DNA of 64,000 nt, taken from positions 1-64,000 of the forward strand of contig NZ_FOQL01000004.1 of assembly GCF_900113745.1 (NCBI RefSeq), given 5' to 3'. A program made the translations under genes and the position numbers. This document shows, piece after piece, positions 27,252-35,180 of the stretch. Under the pieces are notes generated by a model. The model was not told the origin of the DNA, made no database searches, and worked only from the letters and a program-made list of their open reading frames with translations. The number at the start of each line of letters is the position of its first letter. Position 1 is the first letter of the stretch. The stretch is from Pseudomonas guineae. Its GTDB lineage: Bacteria; Pseudomonadota; Gammaproteobacteria; Pseudomonadales; Pseudomonadaceae.

Positions 27252-28594
27252 ACCGTCGTGTTCTTGCTCTAACCCTGGCCCTGCTGCCAGCGCTGGCCGT
27301 TGCGGCCGAACCCTTGAGCCCGGACCAACTGCTGCAACGCATTCGCAGTGAGCGTGCTGCCGAAGTTACGGCCATGCAGATCCGTGAGCAGGCCTTTATT
27401 GCGGAGCGTGGCGAGCGCGCGCAGTTATTGGCGGGTGCGCGTAGCGCCTTGAGCACACAGAAGGCCGAAGCCGAGCGGCTAAAGGCTGAGTTTGACCGTC
27501 AAGAAAGTCAGTTGGCCGAGCAGGAGAAACTGCTGACTCAACGTGTCGGCCATCTCGGTGAGTTATTTGGCGTGGTTCGCCAAAGCGCCGGTGATGTCGC
27601 CGGGCAGTGGCAGGACAGTCTGCTCAACGCGCAATACCCGCAGCGTCTGGCCAGCCTCAAGGCATTGGCTGAAAGCCGCACGCTGCCATCCGCCGCCGAT
27701 CTCGATGGCTATTGGATGCTGCTGCTCGAAGACCTGACCGCCAGCGGCCGCGTAGAGCAGGTGCAGTTGCCGGTGGTTGCTGCTGATGGCACGCGTGCAC
27801 TGCAAAGCGTGCTGCGCGTCGGCACGTTTTCCGCCTACGGCACCGATGCTTTCTTGCGTTACGACGCCGATGCGGGCGAGCTGATTGCTCCGCCGCGTCA
27901 GCCGTCCGGGCTGGGTCAAATGGGCGATTACCTGGGCAGCGGCGAAGCAGTTGCCAGCCTGCCGATCGACCCGAGCCGCGGCACATTGCTGGCGCAGTTG
28001 CAGCGTCAGCCTGGGTTGTGGGATCGCGTGCAACAGGGTGGTCTGGTCGGCTGGGTGATCCTCGCCCTGGGCCTGTTTGGTCTGCTGCTGGCGATCTGGC
28101 GCATGGTCTTTCTGACCCGTGCGGGGCGTGGCGTCAGCGCGCAGATGCATGACCTCAGCGCGCCGCGTGCGGACAACCCGCTGGGCCGGATCATCGGCGT
28201 GCTGGGGCCTAAACCGCAATTGTCGGACCTGGAAACCCTGGAGCTGAAGCTCGACGAAGCCATCCTGCTGGAAACCCCGCCGCTGGAAAAAGGCCAGGGC
28301 CTGCTCAAGCTGCTGTGCGCCGTAGCGCCGCTGCTGGGGCTGCTCGGTACCGTGACCGGCATGATCGTCACCTTCCAAGCGATTACCCAAGGCGGTGGCG
28401 GCGATTCACGGCTGATGGCGGATGGTATCTCGCAAGCGTTGGTCACTACCGTGCTGGGCCTGGTCGTAGCGATTCCGCTGCTGTTCCTGCACACCCTGCT
28501 GGCCAGTCGCAGTAAAGGCCTGATCCAGCTGCTCGAACAGCAGAGCGCCGGGCTGATCGCCCTGCATCTGTCGGGAGCCCCGCGCCGTGACTGA
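27248..28594 (+). CDS. TtpC-like MotA/TolQ/ExbB proton-channel protein with periplasmic extension
   Basis: The 448-residue product has a signal peptide (about 1-20) and a periplasmic coiled-coil region (about 25-100). A further periplasmic domain reaches to about residue 250, and a C-terminal ExbB/TolQ channel domain has three hydrophobic segments. The conserved LCAVAPLLGLLGTVTGMI (about 355-372) and ALVTTVLGLVVAIPLLF (about 395-411) are the channel signature. In Vibrio, TtpC is the fourth component of the TonB2 system. It overlaps both neighbours (4 bases upstream, 8 bases downstream), so the cluster is tightly coupled. Confidence 0.85.
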   Translation: MNRRVLALTLALLPALAVAAEPLSPDQLLQRIRSERAAEVTAMQIREQAFIAERGERAQLLAGARSALSTQKAEAERLKAEFDRQESQLAEQEKLLTQRVGHLGELFGVVRQSAGDVAGQWQDSLLNAQYPQRLASLKALAESRTLPSAADLDGYWMLLLEDLTASGRVEQVQLPVVAADGTRALQSVLRVGTFSAYGTDAFLRYDADAGELIAPPRQPSGLGQMGDYLGSGEAVASLPIDPSRGTLLAQLQRQPGLWDRVQQGGLVGWVILALGLFGLLLAIWRMVFLTRAGRGVSAQMHDLSAPRADNPLGRIIGVLGPKPQLSDLETLELKLDEAILLETPPLEKGQGLLKLLCAVAPLLGLLGTVTGMIVTFQAITQGGGGDSRLMADGISQALVTTVLGLVVAIPLLFLHTLLASRSKGLIQLLEQQSAGLIALHLSGAPRRD

Positions 28595-29135
28595 TTGGCT
28601 GGCGCTATGGTTGCGCCTGGTTGACAGCAGCCATGCCTTGCTCGATTTCATGAGCGCCGGTGGCGTGGTGATGTGGGCGCTGGCGGGTCTGTGCGTGGTG
28701 TTCTGGACCTTGGTATTTGAGCGTTTCTGGTACATGCGCCGCGTGTTCCCAGAGTGGGTGAAAGAGCGTCGCCAAGCCTGGCAGCAGGTATTGAGCGACG
28801 ACACCGGCAACTGGCAACGCGCGGTGCGCAGCGCCTGGTTGGCGCAGGCGCAACAGCATTTGCTCGGGCCGTTGCGCCTGAGCAAGACCCTGGTGGCGAT
28901 GTATCCGCTGCTCGGCTTGCTCGGCACGGTGAGCGGCATGGTGGCGGTGTTTGACGTATTGGCCATCAACGGCACCGGTAACCCGCGCGGCATGGCCGCT
29001 GGCGTTTGGCAGGCGACCCTGCCGACCATGGCCGGCATGGTGCTGGCGATTAGTGGATTGTTCAGCTTGGCGCGTCTCGAACGTGATGCGCGCCGGGCTC
29101 TAGAGCGGCTGGCTGACCAGCTGCGTCACGACTGA
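28587..29135 (+). CDS. exbB: ExbB-type proton-channel subunit
   Basis: ExbB and ExbD use the proton gradient to drive TonB. The 182-residue protein has the compact three-helix form. The first helix is near residues 20-45 (GGVVMWALAGLCVVFWTLVF). The channel signature AMYPLLGLLGTVSGMVAVF lies near 110, and ATLPTMAGMVLAISGLF near 145. It lacks the N-terminal extension of the preceding gene. This pairing of a long and a short ExbB homologue is typical of TonB2/TtpC clusters. It overlaps the upstream gene by 8 bases. Confidence 0.88.
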   Translation: MTDWLALWLRLVDSSHALLDFMSAGGVVMWALAGLCVVFWTLVFERFWYMRRVFPEWVKERRQAWQQVLSDDTGNWQRAVRSAWLAQAQQHLLGPLRLSKTLVAMYPLLGLLGTVSGMVAVFDVLAINGTGNPRGMAAGVWQATLPTMAGMVLAISGLFSLARLERDARRALERLADQLRHD

Positions 29136-29145
29136 GATTCAACAC

Positions 29146-29556
29146 ATGAGAATGCGCCGTCACCACCAGCAAGACGAAGACACCGGCATCGACCTGACGC
29201 CGATGCTCGACGTGGTCTTTATCATGCTGATCTTCTTTATCGTCACCAGCTCCTTTATCAAGGAAGCCGGTGTCGAAGTGCAGCGGCCACAGGCGGAAAC
29301 CGCCAGCCCGCAGGACAAAGGCAACATCCTCATCGCCATCACTGCCGATGGGCAGGTGTGGATGGACAAAAAAGTGGTCGATGTCCGCAGCGTACGCGCC
29401 CATGTCGAGCGTATGCGTGTCGATCAACCCGATGGCGCCGTGGTGGTGCAGGCCGACCAAGATGCCCGTACCGGACTGGTGGTGCAGGTAATGGATCAGG
29501 CGCGCCTGGCCGGCGTGCAGGATGTTGCGCTGGCGGCCACGGCAGGAGCGCGTTGA
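29146..29556 (+). CDS. exbD: ExbD-type biopolymer transport protein
   Basis: The 136-residue protein has a short cytoplasmic tail, one membrane helix (about residues 20-42) containing the conserved proton-carrying aspartate in TPMLDVVFIMLIFF, and a periplasmic domain. This is the ExbD/TolR pattern. The stop overlaps the tonB start by one base (TGATG), so the two are translationally coupled. Confidence 0.9.
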   Translation: MRMRRHHQQDEDTGIDLTPMLDVVFIMLIFFIVTSSFIKEAGVEVQRPQAETASPQDKGNILIAITADGQVWMDKKVVDVRSVRAHVERMRVDQPDGAVVVQADQDARTGLVVQVMDQARLAGVQDVALAATAGAR

Positions 29557-30254
29557 TGCGCTTGCCCCTGTCGTTTGCGGCGGCCTGTGTGATGGCGTTG
29601 GCGCTGTTCGGTCTGATGCTTTATATGGTCGCGCCGCCGGCTAGTAAGCCGAGTGACGAGCCGCTGACGGTGGCCAATTTTGTGCGTTTGGACGGTAAGG
29701 CTAGCGATACTGCGACGCGCACCCGCCAGCAGGCGCCGCAGCCACCGCAAGCACAAACGCCACCGCCGCCAACAGCACAGGCGCCGATGACGGCCACCCC
29801 GAGCGCTAACCTACCCGCACTGGATTTGCCGGTGCCGAGCCTGAGCGTGGGGGTTGCTGTGAGCAGTGCGCCGACGCCGAGTTTGAGTGGCCTGGCCGCG
29901 GGTGCCTCGGCGCCGAGCGTGGCGACGCCCGGCACGCCTGCCTCCAGCGATGTGGGTGGTCAGCCGGGCGGCCCGGAAAGTGAAGTGATGCCGCTTAACG
30001 ATGTCAGCCCTAATTACCCACGCTATGCCTTGCAGCGCGGCATCGAAGGCCACGTGAAACTAGCGTTCACCATTAACCGTGCGGGTGCAGTAGAGAACGT
30101 ACGCGTTACCGACGCCAGCCCTAAGAACGTCTTCGAGCGTGACGCGCGCCGCGCTGCCGTGCGCTGGCGTTTTGCACCGCGCACCGAGGGTGGTCTAGCG
30201 GTGGCGCGTGAGGCGGTGAAAACCCTGTACTTCCGTCTGGAAGGAGGTCGCTGA
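29556..30254 (+). CDS. tonB: TonB-family energy transducer
   Basis: TonB spans the periplasm and transmits energy to outer-membrane receptors. The 232-residue protein has an N-terminal membrane helix (about 5-27) and a proline/alanine-rich spacer (about 50-130, with APQPPQAQTPPPP). The C-terminal TonB domain has NYPRYALQRGIEGHVKLAF and AVRWRFAP (about 150-215). ATG 29556 directly overlaps the exbD stop. No receptor is encoded inside the cluster; the BtuB-like receptor at 47349-49268 is a possible client. Confidence 0.9.
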   Translation: MRLPLSFAAACVMALALFGLMLYMVAPPASKPSDEPLTVANFVRLDGKASDTATRTRQQAPQPPQAQTPPPPTAQAPMTATPSANLPALDLPVPSLSVGVAVSSAPTPSLSGLAAGASAPSVATPGTPASSDVGGQPGGPESEVMPLNDVSPNYPRYALQRGIEGHVKLAFTINRAGAVENVRVTDASPKNVFERDARRAAVRWRFAPRTEGGLAVAREAVKTLYFRLEGGR

Positions 30255-30255
30255 T

Positions 30256-31353
30256 ATGTATCGTCTCGTGTTGCTGATCGCACTGTTTGGCGCAGGTCTC
30301 GCACAAGCCGCTGGGCAGCGTGTTGACCCGGGTGTGTTTCGCGCTTTGGATACGGCGCAGACCGCACAGAAGAAGGGTGACTACGCCGCCGCGCGACGGG
30401 CCTTGGATACCGCCAGCGGTCAGCCGGGCAGCCTGGAAGAAGCGCTGCTGTGGCGCAGCCGCGGCTATCTTGCCTGGGCCGAAGGCAATAATGCTCAAGC
30501 CATCCTACTGCTGGAGAAAGTGCTAAAAAGTGGCAAGTTGGACACTGAGTTGCAGGCTGCAGAGGCGCTCAATCTGGCTCGCCTCAACCTAGTCGAGCAG
30601 CGTTATGCCCGCGTTGTAACCCTGCTCTCGCCGGCGCAGGCGAAGGCCGGTGAAGAGGTGCTGCAAATGCTGGTGCAGGCCTATCAAGGCCTCGGCCATC
30701 CGGCCAAGGCGTTGCCCCTAGCTGAACGTTACGTGCAGACCAATCCGCAGGCCGCCGATAGCTGGTTGCAGTTTCTGGTGGCAACGAATGCCGACCTGAA
30801 AAAATATACCGCCGCCGAACGCTGGCAGCGGCAACTGTTGGTGCGTCAGCCGAATAATGCCCAGGGCTGGCGTCAGTTGGCGGCGTTGCAGCAGCTCAGC
30901 GGTAATCACGCTAAGTCCCTGGCGACCTTGCGCGCCGCCTACCAGAAGGGGGTGCGCTTCGATGAACGAGAGTTGGATAACCTGGTGTTGCTGGCCGGCG
31001 CGGCCGAGCAACCCTGGCAAGGTGCCACGCTGTTGGCCGGCATGCTCGATCAAGGCTTACTGCCGCGTACCGCCGCTCGCGAAGAGCGCCTAGCGCTGCT
31101 CTGGTGGCAGGCGCGCGAGCGCAGTAAGGCTGCGCAGATTTTCCGTGAGCTAGCCGAGCGTTCGGGCAGTGCCAAGCACTGGATGAATCTGGCCCAGTTG
31201 GAGATGGAACAGGCACGCTGGCAGGCGGGGCTGGATGCCCTGGCCATGGCTGAACGAGCCGGCGCCGAGCGCAGCAAAGTGCGCAGCTGGCGGAACTGGG
31301 CGGAAAGTGAGTTGAGCTTCGAGCGGGAAAAGCGTGTGGCCAGCCGTCACTAA
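30256..31353 (+). CDS. TPR-repeat periplasmic protein of the TonB2-type cluster
   Basis: The 365-residue precursor has a signal peptide (about 1-18, ending AQA). It continues as helical hairpin repeats of about 34 residues, for example KKGDYAAARRALDTA, WLAWAEGNNAQAILLL-type and ALPLAERYVQTNPQAADSW segments. TPR proteins of this type close many TtpC/TonB2 clusters, and they are thought to help assemble or couple the complex. It starts one base after the tonB stop and lies last in the operon. Confidence 0.8.
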   Translation: MYRLVLLIALFGAGLAQAAGQRVDPGVFRALDTAQTAQKKGDYAAARRALDTASGQPGSLEEALLWRSRGYLAWAEGNNAQAILLLEKVLKSGKLDTELQAAEALNLARLNLVEQRYARVVTLLSPAQAKAGEEVLQMLVQAYQGLGHPAKALPLAERYVQTNPQAADSWLQFLVATNADLKKYTAAERWQRQLLVRQPNNAQGWRQLAALQQLSGNHAKSLATLRAAYQKGVRFDERELDNLVLLAGAAEQPWQGATLLAGMLDQGLLPRTAAREERLALLWWQARERSKAAQIFRELAERSGSAKHWMNLAQLEMEQARWQAGLDALAMAERAGAERSKVRSWRNWAESELSFEREKRVASRH

Positions 31354-31371
31354 TTACAGCGCTTAATCATC

Positions 31372-31428
31372 GGTAGCCCGGATGCACTCCGAGGGCCATG
31401 TCGTTGCCCCGGATGTTCTCCGGCTACA
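31372..31428. repeat. REP-like palindromic element
   Basis: GTAGCCCGGATGCACTCCGAG ... CCCCGGATGTTCTCCGGCTAC (ends of a 57-base stretch) is a degenerate palindrome. It shares the TAGCCCGGAT core with the element at 51637-51659. It lies in the gap between two convergent operons, a normal site for REP-type elements. Confidence 0.55.
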
Positions 31429-31461
31429 AAAAAAGCCGTTCACCTGGCTGAGGTGAACGGC
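31428..31461 (-). terminator. Terminator of the Zur-regulated operon
   Basis: On the minus strand GCCGTTCACCT pairs with AGGTGAACGGC around five bases and is followed by a T-run (the A-run at 31428-31434 on the plus strand). It lies 20 bases after the DUF3299 stop. Confidence 0.85.
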
Positions 31462-31480
31462 CTCGGTGTTAGCGCGTGGC

Positions 31481-32002
31481 TCAACTATCTGGCAGCTCGT
31501 AGGCGTAAATCTTCTCGGCCTGCATCTGATAACCCGCTTCGGCCAGTTCGCTGCTGGTTTGCTCGACCTTGAGCGGGCCTTCGATCCAGAATGGCTGATA
31601 CAGCGCATCCATCAATACGCCCAGCTCAGTAGTGACATGCACGATCTGGTTCGACGGAGGTGGCGGTACGTGGATGCACGCGCCGAAGTAAGGTACCAAG
31701 AGAAACTCAGTTACCCGGCCTTCCTCGGTGACATCCAGCGGCACGATATAGCCGGGCAGTTTTACCGCTTGGCCATTCAGCGCCTGTACCACTGGGGCAG
31801 CCGGCGACTGTTGCTGGCTGGCGGGACCGGACTCTGCCAGGGCGTCGGCCAGCTGCGAGAGGTCATGCATGGGCGTCGGTTGCGTGACTTGCGGCGGCGC
31901 ATCGGGCGGAATCAGCTCTGACCACGTCAGCTCGCGCACCTCGGCAGCCGCCAGTGGCAGGGCCAGGGTGAACAACAGGGTGGCGAACAGGGAGCGGTGC
32001 AT
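31481..32002 (-). CDS. DUF3299 periplasmic protein
   Basis: The 173-residue precursor has a signal peptide (about 1-20, ending LAAAE) and a domain with VKLPGYIVPLDV and FLLVPYFGACIHVPPPPSNQIVHV, which is diagnostic of DUF3299. Function is unknown. In P. aeruginosa the homologue (PA4066) is the last gene of the zinc-responsive PA4063-PA4066 operon, and the same order is seen here. The conserved cysteine-histidine motif (CIHVPPPPSNQ) could bind metal, which is inference. Confidence 0.85.
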   Translation of the reverse strand: MHRSLFATLLFTLALPLAAAEVRELTWSELIPPDAPPQVTQPTPMHDLSQLADALAESGPASQQQSPAAPVVQALNGQAVKLPGYIVPLDVTEEGRVTEFLLVPYFGACIHVPPPPSNQIVHVTTELGVLMDALYQPFWIEGPLKVEQTSSELAEAGYQMQAEKIYAYELPDS

Positions 32003-32011
32003 GCAAAAACC

Positions 32012-33277
32012 TCATAAACGGATCGATAAGCCATCGGCCAGGGATTGGCGGTAGGCGCGCCAGGCCGGTACACAGCCCATCAACAGGGCGGCGCTGAGGA
32101 TAGCGCCGAGCAGCGTCCACTCATAGCGGGTTGGTAGATTCAGTGGCAGGTACAGGCCGTAATTCGCCTGCACATAGCCTTGTGCTCCGGCAATGCTGAG
32201 GTACAGCAGCAGTAAACCGAGCACTACACCAGCCAGGGCCAGGGCAAAGGCTTCAACAATCAGCAGGCTGGCGATATGCCAAGGCCGAGCACCGACCGAG
32301 CGCAGAATCGCCATTTCCCGCCTACGTTCGTTAAGGCTGGTGAGAATCGCGGTAAGCATGCCGATCAGCCCGGTCAGCACAACGAATAACGAGACCACGA
32401 ACAGCGCTTTTTCGGCGGTCCCCATCAGACTCCACAATTCCTGCAGCGCCACGCCAGGCAGAATCGCCAGCAGCGGCTCGCCGCGAAACTCGTTGATCTC
32501 CCGCTGCAGGCTGAAGGTGGCGATTTTACTATTCAAACCAAGCAGCACGGCAGTGATCTGCTTGGGCTGTAGCTCCATGGCGCGTGCCTGTTCGGCGCTG
32601 ACCTTGGCCGCGCCGCGTGCCGGCATACCGTTCTGCCAGTCGACATGCAGGGCTTCCATGCCGGCTAGGGAAATATGCAGGGTGCGATCCACCGGAGTGC
32701 CGGTGCGTTTAAGTATGCCGACCACCTTGAACGGTTTGTCGTCATGTTTGACCAGGCTGATGGTGGCCACACCGTGGGCCAGCACCAGCTCTTGGTCGAG
32801 CTGGTAGTCAAGCGCCTGGGCTACTTCCGCGCCGAGCACCACTTCGAACGGGTCATCGGTAAAGGCGCGGCCGCTGCTCAGTTGCAAGGTTTGATTGCGC
32901 GCATAGCGGTAGTGCTCGAAGTACGCTGTGCTGGTGCCCATCACCCGGTAGCCACGGTGTGAGTCGCCGAGGGAGATCGGGATGGCCCACTTCACCTGGC
33001 GGTGCTCGGCTAGGTGCTCGAAGCTGTCCCAACGGATATTGTTGGTGGCATTGCCGATGCGGAACACCGAGTACAGCAGCAAGTTGACGCTGCCCGAGCG
33101 TGCGCCGACGATCAGATCGGTGCCGCTGATGGTATTGGCAAAGCTGGCGCGGGCTTCCGTGCGCACCCGCTCAACAGCCAACAATAAACACACAGACAAC
33201 GCGATGGCGAATACGGTGAGCAATGCGGTAAAGCGGCGGTTATTCAGGCTGGCCAGGGCAAGGCGCAGTAGGTACAT
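32012..33277 (-). CDS. ABC transporter permease (MacB/FtsX type)
   Basis: The 421-residue protein has one N-terminal membrane helix (about 15-37), a large periplasmic domain (about 40-285), and three C-terminal helices (about 290-410). This is the MacB/FtsX mechanotransmission topology rather than that of a classical importer. It would pair with the ATPase at 33280-33990, two bases upstream on the same strand. In P. aeruginosa this operon responds to zinc limitation, but what the transporter moves is not known. It could be a lipoprotein or a metal-binding substrate. Confidence 0.85.
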   Translation of the reverse strand: MYLLRLALASLNNRRFTALLTVFAIALSVCLLLAVERVRTEARASFANTISGTDLIVGARSGSVNLLLYSVFRIGNATNNIRWDSFEHLAEHRQVKWAIPISLGDSHRGYRVMGTSTAYFEHYRYARNQTLQLSSGRAFTDDPFEVVLGAEVAQALDYQLDQELVLAHGVATISLVKHDDKPFKVVGILKRTGTPVDRTLHISLAGMEALHVDWQNGMPARGAAKVSAEQARAMELQPKQITAVLLGLNSKIATFSLQREINEFRGEPLLAILPGVALQELWSLMGTAEKALFVVSLFVVLTGLIGMLTAILTSLNERRREMAILRSVGARPWHIASLLIVEAFALALAGVVLGLLLLYLSIAGAQGYVQANYGLYLPLNLPTRYEWTLLGAILSAALLMGCVPAWRAYRQSLADGLSIRL

Positions 33278-33279
33278 GC

Positions 33280-33990
33280 TTAAACCTCTTCCAAGTAGCT
33301 AGCGCGGTTCAGTTCAACGAGCGACAGGCTGCGGTCGAACAATCGCGCCAGGCTTTGATCGTGACTGACAAACAGCAGGCTGGAGCCGGCGGCACGGCAT
33401 TCGGCGAATAGCAGCTCGAGAAAGGCTTCGCGGGCATCGGCATCCAGCGCCGAGGTGGGTTCGTCAGCAATTACCAGTTCCGGCTGGCCGATCAACGCGC
33501 GGGCGGCAGCGACGCGCTGCTGCTGCCCAATCGACAGGTCACCGGCGCGGCGCTGCAGCAGCTCAGGCTGGTGTAAGCCGAGGTGGGCGAGCAGGGCGCT
33601 GGTGGCCTTGGCCACGCTGCCATGGCGCTGCACGGCGCGGCTGGCGCGCAGTTTGGAGAAGTGGCAGGGCAGCTCGACGTTTTCGCGCACTGAGAGAAAC
33701 GGCAGCAGGTTGAACTGCTGGAAGATATAGCCGGTGTGATCGACGCGAAAGCGGTCGCGGGCACCAGCGGACAGTGTGCTCAAGTCCTGATCGAGCAGTC
33801 GGATGCTGCCGCGATTGGGCTTCTGCACCCCGCCGAGCAGACCCAGCAGGGTGGTCTTGCCGCTGCCGCTGGGGCCTTTGAGAAACAGGCTTTCGCCGTG
33901 TTGCAGGCTAAATGTATCGATGTCCAGCAGCTCGGGCTGGCCGGGCCAGGCAAAGCCGAGGTTAGACAGTTGGATCAGGGCTGTGCTCAT
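33280..33990 (-). CDS. ABC transporter ATP-binding protein (LolD/MacB type)
   Basis: The 236-residue protein has all ABC motifs: Walker A GPSGSGKTT (about 36-44), Q-loop region YIFQQFNLLPFLSV, signature LSIGQQQRV (about 150), Walker B LVIADEPTSALD (about 170), and an H-loop FVSHD near 205. It belongs to the LolD/FtsE/MacB subfamily, in keeping with the FtsX-type permease. ATG 33990 is chosen; the frame is open to 34029 but without conserved sequence. The ribosome-binding site upstream is weak. Confidence 0.87.
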   Translation of the reverse strand: MSTALIQLSNLGFAWPGQPELLDIDTFSLQHGESLFLKGPSGSGKTTLLGLLGGVQKPNRGSIRLLDQDLSTLSAGARDRFRVDHTGYIFQQFNLLPFLSVRENVELPCHFSKLRASRAVQRHGSVAKATSALLAHLGLHQPELLQRRAGDLSIGQQQRVAAARALIGQPELVIADEPTSALDADAREAFLELLFAECRAAGSSLLFVSHDQSLARLFDRSLSLVELNRASYLEEV

Positions 33991-34038
33991 AAAATAAGCG
34001 GCCGGGTTGCTCCGGCCGTTCTGCTGCAAAAGAGGTGA

Positions 34039-34611
34039 TTAGAAACTCAGAGTCGGCTGCGCGGGGGTTAGTTCTAACCCTTGCTGACCATTCGGGCCGA
34101 TCAGTTGTACCTGAATTTTTTGGGTGGCGGGGAAGCGCTTGAACAGCTCGGTCAGATCAAGTTGCTTGAGCTGGTCGGGTGCCTGGCAGTCGAGGGTGTA
34201 GTGCGCGTCGATGTCACTGTGAGCGTTCTCATGCTCGTGGGATTCAGCATGTCCAGCAAACAGCGGGCTTTGCAGCTCCGTTTGGCTGAGGCTGCAGTCG
34301 CCTGTATTCACGCCGAACAGCAGCGTTGGCTGTTCCAGCTGGCTACGAGCAGCGGCGACCTTGGCTTTGTCCGCATCCGTCTCGGCATTATGTTCGAAGC
34401 CCACTAGGTTCATGGCCGGGCTTTCCAGTTGTAGCTCTAGCACATGGCCGTCGAGCACTACGTTGAGTTGCGCGGCGCCGTGCGCGTGGGCGTCCAGGCT
34501 GCCGTGTTCGGCATGCTCGTGCTGGTGTTCGTCGTGCTCATGGCTGTGTTCGGCAGCGCTAATGGCAAGAGGCAGCAGGGCAAAAGGCAGGGCAAGTAGC
34601 AGGCGGCGCAT
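34039..34611 (-). CDS. DUF2796 (ZrgA-like) histidine-rich periplasmic protein
   Basis: The 190-residue precursor has a signal peptide (about 1-19, ending ISA) followed by a histidine-rich stretch (HSHEHDEHQHEHAEH, residues 21-35). HAHGAAQLNVVLDGHVL follows, and there is a second histidine cluster (HAESHEHENAHSDIDAH) near 125-140. This is the DUF2796/ZrgA family of periplasmic zinc-binding proteins that aid zinc uptake. ATG 34611 is the only start that gives a signal peptide. A strong Zur box lies 25-45 bases upstream. It is first in the operon with the ABC transporter and DUF3299 protein. Confidence 0.9.
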   Translation of the reverse strand: MRRLLLALPFALLPLAISAAEHSHEHDEHQHEHAEHGSLDAHAHGAAQLNVVLDGHVLELQLESPAMNLVGFEHNAETDADKAKVAAARSQLEQPTLLFGVNTGDCSLSQTELQSPLFAGHAESHEHENAHSDIDAHYTLDCQAPDQLKQLDLTELFKRFPATQKIQVQLIGPNGQQGLELTPAQPTLSF

Positions 34612-34635
34612 GAAGGTCTCCGGTTCGAAATAATT

Positions 34636-34656
34636 AGTTGTTACGTTATAACAACT
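34636..34656 (-). promoter_or_regulatory. Zur box of the zinc operon
   Basis: AGTTGTTA-N5-TAACAACT is a perfect 8-base inverted repeat. The 15-base core TGTTACGTTATAACA differs at two positions from the gammaproteobacterial Zur core TGTTATANTATAACA. It lies just upstream of the DUF2796 gene, where bound Zn-Zur would block transcription. Confidence 0.8.
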
Positions 34657-34738
34657 TTTTGGGGTGCGTGACCAGTCTTCCTTGGCGTCCTCGCTGTGGC
34701 GTGGGAGCATGGCGGCTGATCAGTAGAGGGGCAGGGTG

Positions 34739-35083
34739 ATGGTGCGAATTCGTGGGCAGATCGGCGCGTGGCCGGTGGACCTGACGGTTGAGCTGGATGC
34801 GCAGGATTGGGCGCAACTGGCTCAACATGTGACCCTGGAAGTGCCGACTGCGCCGGTAGCGGCTGCCGCAGCCGTGACCAGCGACGCGCTGTGGCAGACC
34901 ACGCTGGCGTTATTGCGTGAGGCCGGGCAGCTCGAAGGGCCACACTTGCTTGGGCAACTGGCGGGGCTGGCAGGCGGTGAGGCAGCAGGCAAGCGGCTGT
35001 TGGTGCGCCTGCGTCATTGCGCGCAGGTGCGAGTGGAGGCGGGCGCCGATGCGCCCATTTATCACTGGATTGGCGGAGAGTAA
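34739..35083 (+). CDS. Hypothetical protein, divergent from the zinc operon
   Basis: The 114-residue product starts MVRIRGQIGAWPVDLTVELDA and has no signal peptide or membrane helix. I do not recognise a named domain. It resembles the hypothetical protein found at the same place in P. aeruginosa (between the DUF2796 gene and the thioredoxin gene). ATG 34739 follows GAGGGGCAGG; a GTG three bases earlier is possible. It starts about 80 bases from the Zur box on the opposite strand, so Zur could affect it too, though nothing proves this. Confidence 0.7.
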   Translation: MVRIRGQIGAWPVDLTVELDAQDWAQLAQHVTLEVPTAPVAAAAAVTSDALWQTTLALLREAGQLEGPHLLGQLAGLAGGEAAGKRLLVRLRHCAQVRVEAGADAPIYHWIGGE

Positions 35084-35096
35084 TCGTCTTGCTTGT

Positions 35097-35152
35097 GCGG
35101 CTAAAGCTCTTCCCCCGGAGTTCACTGTGCTCGTGGGAGGGGTTTTAGCCGC
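35097..35152. repeat. Pseudomonas REP-type palindrome
   Basis: GCGGCTAAA at 35097-35105 pairs with TTTAGCCGC at 35144-35152, with CTCTTCCCCC and GTGGGAGGGG segments between them that also pair partly. This GTGGGAGGGG...TAGCCGC pattern is typical of abundant Pseudomonas REP elements. It lies between convergent genes. Confidence 0.65.
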
Positions 35153-35180
35153 GAGATTCGCACCGAACGGCAGACAGGGT

